This document shows, in pieces, positions 1 to 9,635 of a DNA stretch of 14,698 nt. The stretch lies in the NCBI GenBank assembly GCA_026770585.1, contig MU646668.1, positions 111,787 to 126,484 on the forward strand, given 5' to 3'. The DNA is from Baffinella frigidus. Lineage: Eukaryota; Cryptophyceae; Cryptomonadales; Baffinellaceae. How positions within the stretch are numbered: position 1 is the stretch's first letter; each line of letters starts with the position of its first letter. The notes under the pieces are model-generated. The model was not told the DNA's origin. It did not search any database and saw nothing but the letters and a program-made list of their open reading frames with translations. Made by a program: the position numbers and the translations under genes.

Positions 1-2
1 CC

Positions 3-72
3 TAGGCTCATATGCCCTACCGTAGGGCCCTAGGACCTGCCTAGGGCTTCCACGGGCGATTATTCGCCCGTT
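3..72 (+). repeat. Dispersed palindromic repeat, copy 1
   Basis: This segment is rich in the motif CCCTACCGTAGGGC and ends in a hairpin, CGGGCGA-ttat-TCGCCCG (54-71). It aligns with the reverse complement of about 7897-7962: shared blocks are TAGGCTCATA, CTAGGACCTG, CTAGGGC and ATTCGCCCG, in the same order. It is therefore a diverged, inverted second copy of the same element. The left end may lie outside the window. Confidence 0.7.
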
Positions 73-420
73 GGTCACTGGCCCGTTGGTCACTTACAGG
101 ATAAAGGGGCAGCTAAAATGCTTTTATAACAAGCCCGATTTTGCTAAGGCACAACCCTCCTCACCCCCAAACCACCCCCAAACCCCGGCGCAGTTCACAT
201 CACCACCACGCCAGAGGGCTCGAGGGAAACCGACGTCTTATCCACGCCAAATCTGGCGTCGTTAACTTAAGTATTCAGGGGATTTCCCTTGGAAGATGCC
301 AAAAGTGGATGTTTCGAGCCCTCTAGCGTGGTAGATTTAATGAGCCGCGAGGAGTGGCATCCCACAGTTTCCCGCCTGTCTTACGTGGCCTCAAACCTAA
401 CCCCGAAACCCCTGAAACCC
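73..420. other. Intergenic, no gene seen
   Basis: Both strands carry only short open frames of about 60 codons with no recognisable domain. I see no RNA gene. The right end (395-420) is C-rich and borders a foldback element. Confidence 0.6.
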
Positions 421-422
421 TA

Positions 423-541
423 CAGGGGTACCTCGCTCATAAGAAAGCGCCCCCCCCCCCTAGGGCCACCCTAGAGCCCTAGGCATAGGCCTACTGTAAG
501 GTCCTAGGAGGAGGCGCTTTCTTATGAGCGAGGTACCCCTG
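423..541. mobile_element. TA-flanked foldback element (MITE), family A copy 1
   Basis: The ends are inverted repeats: the left starts CAGGGGTACCTCGCTCATAA and the right ends with its reverse complement. The dinucleotide TA sits directly outside each end (421-422 and 542-543), as expected of a TA target-site duplication. The centre is a run of C followed by short CCTAGG-type palindromes. It has no coding capacity. Two further copies are at 1921 and 2271 and a lone end is at 1264. TA duplication is typical of Tc1/mariner-type elements; assignment to that superfamily is inference. Confidence 0.9.
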
Positions 542-625
542 TAACCCCCGAGCCCCTCTGCAGTGCGCATCTCCAGACATTATGAGCCTGGAGGAGTTCT
601 TTGATCTCTACTACTCTCCGCGGCG

Positions 626-717
626 TTGCCTCGGGGGACCGCTGGATACGGAGATCTGCTGGCCGCTACCGCCGACTCTGTCGTACTGAAGGGAGTGTGT
701 GGAGAGAGAATAAGAGT

Positions 718-753
<36 letters not shown>

Positions 754-998
754 GAGAGAGAGAGAGAGGCTGCCTCGGGGGGCCGCTGGATACGGAGATC
801 TGCTGGCCGATGCCGCCTACTCTCTCTTACTAGAGAAAGGTGGGGAGAGGGAGTGTGTGTGTGAGAGAGAGAGCAAGAGAGCAGGATTAGGAGAGAGAGC
901 CAGATAGATGGGGGGGGGAGGGGGAGAGGCGCTGCCTCGGGGGGGGCGCTCGATACTGAGATGTGCTGGCCACTGCCGCCGACTCTCTCGTACTAGCC
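626..998. repeat. Three-copy 65-bp repeat separated by GA-rich DNA
   Basis: Units lie at 626-687, 770-833 and 932-998. Each starts YTGCCTCGGGGG, contains CGCTGGATACGGAGATCTGC (third copy altered) and ends near TCTCKTACTA. Between units 1 and 2 is a nearly pure GA microsatellite (717-767); between 2 and 3 is G/GA-rich sequence with a poly-G run (911-918). Units 1 and 2 read in one + frame as GYGDLLA; unit 3 has a stop there. I do not recognise this as a protein, so I call it a repeat. Confidence 0.75.
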
Positions 999-1263
999 GA
1001 CTATCTCCTACTGGCGAGAGATAGCGATCGACAGAGCGAGAGTGTGAGAGGGAGGGAGGGAGGGTGGAAGAGAGGGAGAGGGAGAAAGAAAGAGGGAGGG
1101 AGAGAGAGACTACGAAGCTGGGGGGTCGTCGAGTAGTGGGGTACTGTACCTCGATAGTTAGACAGTTCCCTCTTCTCAGGAGCACCACAGGACCGTAAGT
1201 ATCGGCCTTATCGGGCTGCTGTTGGATTCCAAGGGGGGGGAGGGGGGGCGTTACATTGGAATC
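999..1263. other. Purine-rich intergenic DNA, no gene seen
   Basis: The stretch is dominated by GAGAGG/GGGAGGGA purine runs (1033-1110) and two short G runs (1231-1248). Open frames here are produced by the low complexity and show no domain. Confidence 0.6.
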
Positions 1264-1328
1264 GAGGTACCCCTGTAATGGTCAAACGCGTTGACCATTA
1301 CATGCAATGGTCAAACGCGTTGACCATT
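1264..1328. repeat. Solo family-A end plus duplicated 23-bp hairpin
   Basis: Bases 1264-1278 (GAGGTACCCCTGTAA) match the right end of the family-A foldback elements without the rest of the element. They run directly into two identical 23-bp hairpins (1277-1299 and 1306-1328), arms AATGGTCAA / TTGACCATT around ACGCG, 6 bp apart. It looks like an excision or deletion remnant followed by a small tandem duplication. Confidence 0.75.
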
Positions 1329-1827
1329 CAGAGGTCAAAAGGTGGTGGTTGAGTGGTGAAGTGGTGGGTGGTGGAGCGGGTGCGTGTTGTACAGGAGTGT
1401 GTGGACGGATTCTGGGACGGGCCCGCCTCAGGAATTAACTTTCCCCGGGAATAAACTTTGGGCTGAGGAGGAGTGTCCGGACGGAAGCAGCATGCACATC
1501 GTCATCATCATGTAGGGACCGAGCACATACAGGGGTTACTCGCGAATAGGGTATGGCTATGCCTGGGAGCGTGTGGGCACCCTGGGCACTGTGCGTGTCC
1601 GAAATTAATAACACAGCGCACTTTTGTGTAGGCGGGGTCGCGCGTAAAGTCAAATAATCAACTTAAAGACTTCTGCTCCTCGATCCTTCATGGCGCCCGA
1701 GCTCACTCGAACGCCCTCTGCCCAACACCTCTATACCACACACGCGCCGCCTTGAGGTCCTGCAGTGAGACCTTATGGCGAGTAACCTCTTCAACATTTT
1801 CGAGGAAGCGCTTAGGTGCACAGGGGC
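1329..1827. other. Intergenic, no gene seen
   Basis: Starts with a GTGGTG-rich segment (1340-1385). A 72-codon frame exists on the - strand (1435-1653) without a recognisable domain. Nothing else is supported. Confidence 0.5.
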
Positions 1828-1920
1828 TACTCGAAATTAAGGATACGCACCTCCTCCAATGCTTGTAGGACTAGCCCTGCTGCAGGGCCCCAAGGCGGCG
1901 CGTGCCCTTAATTTCGAGTA
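1828..1920. mobile_element. Small foldback element abutting a family-A element
   Basis: Terminal inverted repeats TACTCGAAATTAAGG (1828-1842) and CCTTAATTTCGAGTA (1906-1920) match perfectly over 15 bp. The interior has no coding capacity. Its right-hand TA is also the left flanking TA of family-A copy 2, so one element inserted at the very end of the other. Confidence 0.8.
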
Positions 1921-2038
1921 CAGGGGTACCTCGCTCATAAGAAACCGCCTCCTCCTAGGACCCTACAGTAGGGCTATGCGTAGGGCCCTATGACGGTCCT
2001 ATGGGGGGGCGCGCTTTCTTATGAGCGAGGCACCCCTG
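1921..2038. mobile_element. TA-flanked foldback element (MITE), family A copy 2
   Basis: Same terminal inverted repeats and C/CCTAGG-rich centre as the copy at 423. TA lies outside both ends (1919-1920 and 2039-2040). The right end carries one substitution (GGCACCCC instead of GGTACCCC). Confidence 0.9.
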
Positions 2039-2040
2039 TA

Positions 2041-2270
2041 ACACCTGTCCTAGCTCTACGATACCTGGACTGTAAACACCTGGGCCGTTGTCGATTAGAC
2101 AACGCCTAACTAAGACCGTACCGGCACACGCCAGGAAGCAAAAGGACCCACAAACACGTAGTACGGCACTAAGTAAACAGAAAGCAGAGAACAGCTCTCC
2201 CACTCGAATTCCAGAGGGAATGCGGAATGGGGCCGTTTCGTTCGGGCATTTCGGGAATGGTTAAGAAGTA
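2041..2270. other. Intergenic, no gene seen
   Basis: A 71-codon - strand frame (1988-2203) runs into the foldback element and has no recognisable domain. No RNA gene or clear promoter is visible. Confidence 0.5.
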
Positions 2271-2387
2271 CAGGGGTACCTCGCTCATAAGAAACCGACC
2301 CCCCCTAGGACCCTACAGTAGGACCATGCCTAGGGTCCCGTGGTGGTCCTAGGGGGGTGGGCGTTTCTTATGAGCGAGGTACCCCTG
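2271..2387. mobile_element. TA-flanked foldback element (MITE), family A copy 3
   Basis: Perfectly preserved family-A ends flanked by TA on both sides (2269-2270 and 2388-2389). Three copies within 2 kb with almost identical ends point to recent activity of a trans-acting transposase that is not encoded here. Confidence 0.9.
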
Positions 2388-2435
2388 TACCCCCCAGATA
2401 TCCGGGAGTGAGGTTCGCCAAGAGCCGGCGAGGGT

Positions 2436-2587
2436 CTTATCTCAGAAAACGAGTTCTAAAACTCGTTTTCTTAAGTCAATTCCCCTACAAATTCGTCAAC
2501 TTATTCTTTACTCTCCGCATAAGTTAACAAAATTGTAGGGGAATTGACTTAAGAAAACGAGTTTTAGAACTCGTTTTCTGAGATAAG
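2436..2587. mobile_element. Foldback element with perfect 55-bp arms
   Basis: The left arm 2436-2490 and right arm 2533-2587 are exact reverse complements over 55 bp, with a 42-bp AT-rich loop. Each arm is itself nearly palindromic: GAAAACGAGTT-ctaa-AACTCGTTTTC in the left arm, its mirror in the right. The identity of the arms means the element is young or corrected by conversion. No protein is encoded. Confidence 0.9.
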
Positions 2588-2681
2588 GTCGTTGAGGTCC
2601 TTGAGGTTTTTCACAGGCGAACACCGGTTCTTTAGGCCGTTGAGGTTCTTCTAACTCCCACCATAGGCGGACACCGGAACG
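2588..2681. repeat. Diverged two-copy direct repeat
   Basis: Two 45-nt units follow one another: each contains CGTTGAGGT, a pyrimidine-rich middle and ATAGGCGGACACCGG or ACAGGCGAACACCGG. It lies just upstream of the gene and could be part of its 5' flank; no promoter motif is recognisable. Confidence 0.55.
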
Positions 2682-2817
2682 TATCCTGCAGAAAGGGGAA
2701 GACATATCTTTCAGAATGTTAGGGAGTTCCCCGTTTTCTCCGGATTTTTCCGGTGTGTCATCAGGTTTTTTTGGCCCCGATTTCCCCCGCAACTTGGCCC
2801 CCGGAACAAGAGCAACG

Positions 2818-2863
2818 ATGGCAGCCCTGATGCTGCGGAACCTCGCCAGGAGCCTTCCCCGCG
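2818..2863 (+). CDS. PDK: Candidate exon 1: mitochondrial targeting peptide
   Basis: It encodes MAALMLRNLARSLPR, which has four Arg, no acidic residue and alternating hydrophobic/basic positions, as expected of a mitochondrial presequence. The ATG context (A at -3, G at +4) is favourable; an in-frame ATG at 2716 would add an unlikely extension. The proposed donor is GTAATC at 2864, leaving one base that pairs with a phase-compatible acceptor in exon 2. The frame also stays open to 3057, so the true donor may differ. Position before the kinase exons supports the call; the link is inference. Confidence 0.5.
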
Positions 2864-3445
2864 GTAATCACCCACGCCATTATTGCTGCCAGCGCATAGA
2901 CCCCGCCCTGACTAGCGTGGCGGGCCCGGGCAGCGGGCGGGGTCCTCTGCGCTGGGGGCAAGAAATATCGCGGGGAATGCGGTGGACTTACCGCCCCACG
3001 GGTCTGCAGCAGGATCTGCAGCGGGAGTATGGGGTCCAGGATGGGCGGGCCAGATGAAGGCAACTGTCCCGGTGAGGAGCATGAGCATCGACGGTGCCGA
3101 GTCAGACGAGGACAGCCCCTCCTCCCCCCCCCCCCGCCTCGTTGCTCCCTGGCCCCTGCCTGCTCTTCTCTTTCCTCCCCCCCACCTCATCGCAAATGCA
3201 CCCTCCCCCCTTCTCAACCCCGAATGCTGACCCTAAACCCTGAACCCTAAACCTCCCTGTCACCAACCAATTCCCCCTGTGCCGCGCTTTGCTGAACCCT
3301 AAACCCCAACCCTACACCCCCTAAAACCGAAATCCTAAACCCTAAATCCTAAACCCGAAACCCTAAACCCTAAACCCTAAACCTCAAACCCTACACCCTA
3401 CATCCCCAAACAGGACAGCGCCGAGATCTCGTTCTACGCGCTCAG

Positions 3446-3503
<58 letters not shown>

Positions 3504-6500
3504 CCTCTCTCTCACGCGATTGACACGCTAGCGCTTGTGGAAGAGCGGGAATATGCCTGGACTCGCAGCGTGGCCTCGGTTTGAGCTAGGCTGTTGTGAC
3601 GTTGCTGGGGAAAGCGTCCGGTATCCATATCCCTCGCGAATGAATACGCTCTAGCAGGGGGCTGTCCCGCACATGCTCAACCGTTGCAATCGAGGCGCCC
3701 TGGGCGCCACAAACGCGCACAGCGAGTACCACCTCTGACGCGCAGGCCCGCCACCCACAGGCGCCCGGCTAGCATCACGTTGAAGGAGATGTATCACTTC
3801 GGGAATTCGGTGAACCAGAGCAAGCGCACGCTGCTGCTCGCGGCGCAGTTCCTCCACGAGGAGCTCCCTGTGCGGCTGGCGCGCCGCGCGCAAGAGCTCA
3901 AGAAGCTCCCGTTCGGCCTCTCAGAACAAGCCTCCATTAAGGTACCGGACTACAGTCCGGGACCGGACTGCAGGGTGTGTTGGGTTGGGGTTTAGGGTTA
4001 AGGTCCGCCGCCCCCCACTTCCCTCTTTCCCTCTTTCTCTCTCTCTCGGGTTGACTGATCGTTTTCACTCCAAACGTTGACGCGTTTGCGCCCAAACCCG
4101 GGGGGATTGACTTCCGGTCTCGTCAATTCGACGAGACCAAATCGTGTGAGTCAGAGCTAGTAATCCCTCATCCCTCAACCCGCAACCCGCAGCCCTCAAC
4201 CCCAACCCCTCAACCCCAACCCCCAGGGGGTGCGCAAGCTGTACGAACGGAGCTTCTTCCGCATCCGGCGCTTCCCGAAGCCTCAGACTGCGGAGGTCGG
4301 CCCCGCGTTCATCTCGAAAGATAACTCGATCAGTTCCTTTTCAATAGGAGGTTGAATAGGAGAAATTAGTTAGGACATAGGAAATTTAATGAGGCCTCCT
4401 GATTAAATGAAAACGCTAATTAGGGAACTGGTCGGCCCCGCCCGTTTTAGCATGCACCTTCTTATCCGCCTCCGGCGGCGGTTCACTTGTGATTGGTAGG
4501 GTCTTGACCTCCAAAGCAGGAATGGTCGTCTTTATGAGCGAACACCTCACCTCAGACTGCGGAGGTCGCCCCCGCTTTCATCTCGAAAGATAACTCAATC
4601 AGTTCACTAATTAGCGTTTTCATTTAATTAGGAGGCCTAATTAAATTTCCTATGCCCTAACTAATTTCTCCTATTCAACCTCCTATTGAAAAGGAACTGA
4701 TTCTGTTATCTTCCGAGATGAGCTTCCTAGCGCTGCCTCAGTCTATTTGGTCTCACCAATTTGGTGAGCATTGGCTCTTTTCCGCCCCAAAGTTGATGGA
4801 TTTGTACCGGAAACCCAGCATGTCAACTTGCGGATAGTCTGTCAACCCGAGCGAGGCAGAGCTAGGACCAGGCCGACCTGACGAGGAGGTATGAAGTGGT
4901 ATTACGAGGTACCACACAGCGGACTTCGAAGGGATTTCGAACAACCCTTCAGCGGTAAGACATACGACCCTACGGTAGGCAATCCGTAGGGACATAGGGT
5001 GGGTTCCTACAGATAAGGTAACGGGAAGTGGGGCCGGAGAAAGCCCGGCTCACCCAACTGGTCAAATAGACGGAGATAGCGCTAGGAGGCTGGGCCCGCT
5101 TGTCTCTCAGCGGCGAGTAGCTCTCCACCAGCCACCACAAGTGAACCAAATCGCGATATGGAGAGCTGAGGGCAATTTCACCAAGGGATAGACCCTGAGG
5201 GTTGACCACCCAGGGGAAATCAACTTTTGCGATCGCTCGATTTGGTTCACTTCCCGTGGCTGGTGGCTGACGCTCCTTCTTGCAACAAGTACTCACGCGG
5301 GATGCGCGCGCTCCTGCCCTCACGCCCAAAACAATACACCTCCTTCAATGTCATGCTATTCCACGCGTCAGGGGATCCTCCTGGTTCAGGTTTCCCCCGA
5401 AATAGGCTCACGTCTAATGTCTACATAAATGACTTCTTCTCCCACCCGAGGCGGGCCCGTCCAGGACCCCGTCCTCACACACGGCGCCTATGGGTGGCTA
5501 GCATGCCCCTGCAGGAGATGCATCCTTTTGGGAATTCCCCTGGCCTGCGCCCCCCATCCCTTCTGCGGGCCCGCTCTGCGACGGAATCACATCAAATGAG
5601 ATACAGGAGTGTTCTGCTGCCCCCTGCCAGTGTATTACCGGATCCGCATATGTTTCGTATACCGTTAACCCTCGGTGTTATTTACGTTCCCTTATATTTC
5701 TTTAACCTGCCCTATACTCTATCTATTCTTCTCATACCTACCATATATTCTGACTATTCTTAGCTTTGCCCTGGCGGCAGGTCGAAGAGCGATTCACATT
5801 TGGTTCAAATCAGATTTGATTCAAATCAAATTTGATTCAAATCAAATGAGATGCAGGAACGTTATGCTGTGCCCGCCGGCACCACGCCAGAGTCCTGGAA
5901 GGGGTTGCCGAAAGTCAATTCCCCCTCAGTGCAATGGTCTTCAAAAGTCACTACGCGTCTTTTTTGACGCTCCCGAGTGGATGAACACCCTCCAACACTC
6001 TCTGGCGTGGCAGGTTGAGGAGAGGTTCACGGCGATGCTCGAGGACATCAAGAACGAACATAACTCCGTCGCGGTCAGTCAATCATCCATCATGCTGAAC
6101 TAGGGTAGGCAACACCGTAGGGACATAGGCTGGTCCCTACGGATATCCTAACCGATTATCAGAGTTACGCTCGTCCTTGACGGCGAGTCAAGAGTTTGAG
6201 GTTGTTGCCTTGGAGATTCCGTGGTAGAAGTGCGAGCATAACTCTGTCGCGGTGAGTTCAGAGTGAGGGGTTGTTACCTTAGACAGTCCCTGGTGGAAGT
6301 AACCTCGGCACTGGCGTAGCGTGTTTGAGCAATGCGTGTTGTACGCGGATTGGAGACGACCTTCAAGTTCCGGGAATCGGGCCGATACTCCGAACTGGGA
6401 GAAGGACCAAACAGTGTGCTACGAAGGGATTTCGTGAATGCCCCATACGCGAATATTCATTAGGACCCTACGGTAGGCAACACCGTAGGGACATAGGCTG

Positions 6501-9500
6501 GTCCTACGGATATCACAACCGATTCTTGGCCAGAATCCGGGGGAAAAAATCCTCCCCCACCCCGCTGTGTGGTACTCGACCCTACGGTGAACATTTGAAG
6601 AGCCTCTGGGACGCGTTGCCAGACGTAGGACGGCTATTCATTTTTGAAAAATATGTGATTTATTGTCAGGCGACAGGATCTGAATCTGCACCCTTTCTCT
6701 CCCCACGCCCCCCCCCCGCACTCCGCCGTGCCCCGAAGAGCCTCACATGGAAGACGGCGGCGGAGGAGCCTCGTTGAAGCGCCTGGTTTTATGATTTTAT
6801 GGGTTTATGGGATTATGGGTTTATGGTTTTATGATTTTATGGTTTTATGGGTTCATGGGTTCATGGGTTTATGAGTTTATGGGTTCATGGGTTCATGTGT
6901 TCATGGGTTTATGGGTGTGGGGTCCGCGAGCGCACCTGTTTGAAACGACTGGTTTGGGAGTAAGACGGGTGTTAGGAGTAAGGCGGCAGATGAAGCCCCC
7001 CCCCCCCCCCCCCCCCCCCCTCGCTGAGCACATCTCTCCCTGCACTGCGCTTTGCCCTTGGTGGGACCGAGGTGCGTAATCAACACACGGCTGTGCATGG
7101 GGTGTATGAACAGATTTGTTGATTTCACTCCCCAACCCCTCCCCCCTATCCATGTGCAGGCTGTACTTCCTCAAACAATAGAATAAATAAAATAAATAAA
7201 CTAAATAAATAAACTAAATAAATAAATAAATCAACTGTGCAGGCGAATATCGCGCGGGGGTTGCAAGAGCTTGCCGAGTCGCGCTCGGACATCCAGCGCC
7301 GGGGCGGCAAGCTATTCCACGAGGTCTGTAGATACCCCCCCCCCCGGAATTTTCACAGGTGAATTTCATGGGGGGTTGTCAAAATTTACCTGTGAAATTT
7401 CGGGGGGGAGGGCAAAATATCTCAAGAGCTGGCTGAATCGCGCTCGGACATCCAGCGCCGGGCGGGCAAGCTCTTCCACGAGGTGCCCCCCCCGAATTCA
7501 TCTCCGCAAAAGCATTAATTCATTTCTTCTGACACACCGAAATTTACTACACAAATGCTTTACTTTTCTAGTATGACCCAATCGTGTGGTAAATTTCGTG
7601 ACCGCGCCCCCCCAAGTGGGGTGATGTACCGTCTTAGGGTCCTACGGTAGGGCGTACGTGGGATTTTCATACACACTCGTTCGCGCTAAAAGTGTTTAAA
7701 TTTCGTATCGTACATATTCTTAAATTTTTGCATGTCAAGGGCCCCAATTGCAAACACTTGTGGCGTGTTTCCCTGGTAGAATCAATTTTACTCGAAGATC
7801 GTGTAGTAAAACGAAATTTCGACTTCTGACCTGGCGTGTCCTACGGTAGGGCTCTTGCTGGGAGCCTAGGACAAGCATCCCTTCAGTTGCGGACGGGCGA
7901 ATATTCGTCCTAACTCGCCCTAGTCAGGTCCTAGAGCTCTACCGTAGAGCGTATGAGCCTACTCGTCACTTAAGGGATATGGACGGTTTGATTTCCCGCG
8001 CCTGCTCCCCGCGCAGAATCTGCTTCCACGCCTCCTCTCTCGCCACCAACCCTCACAGCCTGGGCAAATCGATGAATTTAAACTTTCGTGCAAAAGCAGT
8101 TTTAAAACTCCAAACACCCTGCAGTGATCCAGTTTTGGGAGTTTTAAAAACAACCGACGCCGGAATCCGGTGGCCTGCAAGGGCATTACGTACCGCGAAA
8201 ATCGGTCATTTGCCCAAACCGTGAGGGTTGGTGGCGGAAGAGTGGGAACCAATCTCGTGCCGAGATGACGCGCTTTGGACGGTCCACTGTTTTTATTCCG
8301 AATGGGAATGCGAGGATGCTGCTGTCGAGCGAGGTTGGCACGAGATCAAAATCCAGAGCCGGAAATCCGGTCGTGGCTTGTTCATTTTAAAAGTCCCTTT
8401 CCTTCACGATTCAAGGGAAAGGTTTTAAACCCCTATACAATTGTGTCCCGTCCTGACTCGGCAGCGGCAGCGTGTTAATAACTTCAACCGCTGACTCAGT
8501 TGCGATCCAGAAGTCACGAGGTGTTTCGATGTGGGGTGTGGCACCACTCGAGAATGCAAGAGGGGCCTATTTAAATTTGGGGTTGTAAACATTTGTACCA
8601 GGATAGGGTGTTGCAACCTCGCGCCTGGCCTAATGAGGGCTATGATGGCTCCAAAGGTATGAAAGTTACTACGCAAATCCTTACTTGTAAAAGTGTCTCA
8701 CTTTTAAATAGGCTCCTCGGGTGTTCTCGTGTGGCAGGGGATGCCCTTCGACTTCGGGCAGTTCCTTGACCGCTTCTACTTTGCACGCATCGGGGTTCGA
8801 CTCCTCAACTCTAAACCCTACACCCTAAACCCTTAACCCTCTACCTTAAACCCTCAACCCGAAACCCTACACCCTAAAACCTAAACCCCAAACCCTAAAC
8901 CCTAAACCTTGAACCCTAAACCCTAAACCCTAAACCCTAAACCCTAACCCCCAAACCCTCAACTCTAAACCCTAAACCCTAAACCCTGAAACCTAAATCC
9001 CACACCCTGAACCCTACCCCACGCCCTAAACCCTCAACCCCAACCCCTCAACCCTCAAGTCTAAACCCCCAACCCTAAACTCCAACCCAGGTGCGCCTCC
9101 TGATCGAGCAGCACATCATGCTCCACCACCCCCAGGCCCGCCCTCAACCCTCAACCCTAAACCCTAAACCCTAAACCCTCAACCCTAAACCCTCAACCCT
9201 AAACCATAAACCCTAAACCCTAAACTCTACACCCTAAACCCTAAACCCTAAACCCCAAACCCTAAACCTTAAACCCCAAACCCTAAACCCCACACCCTAA
9301 ACCCTACACCGTAAACCGTAAACCTTAATCGCTGGACCTCCACCCGTCCTCTTCCTGCAATGCGGACCTCATCATGCTCCACCAACCCCATGCGAGAGAG
9401 AGAGAGAGAGAGGGAGACAGCGAGAGAGGGATATAGAAAGAGAGAGAGAGACATAGAGGGACACAGAGTGACATAGAGAGAGAGCGACATAGCGAGACAG

Positions 9501-9595
9501 AGAGAGAGGGATAGAGAGAGAGACACAGAGAAACAGCGAGAGAGGGAAAGAGAGAGAGTCATAGAGAGACAGCGAAAGAGGGATAGAGCGATATG

Positions 9596-9635
<40 letters not shown>

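Noticed and set aside
423-2587. Repeated hairpins as a CRISPR array or a set of terminators
   Set aside because: They are 110-150 bp elements with inverted ends and TA flanks in eukaryotic DNA, without regular spacers.
2716-2817. Upstream in-frame ATG at 2716 as the start
   Set aside because: The added sequence (LGSSPFSPDFSG) contains acidic residues and would bury the presequence-like MAALMLRNLARS; the ATG at 2818 has the better context.
5227-5763. 178-codon + frame
   Set aside because: It crosses a foldback arm, the exon 4 echo and a duplicated segment and has no domain outside the echo.
6325-6777. 150-codon + frame as an extra exon
   Set aside because: It includes family D repeat and low-complexity Pro; exons 6 and 7 already join in phase with the spacing of the kinase family.
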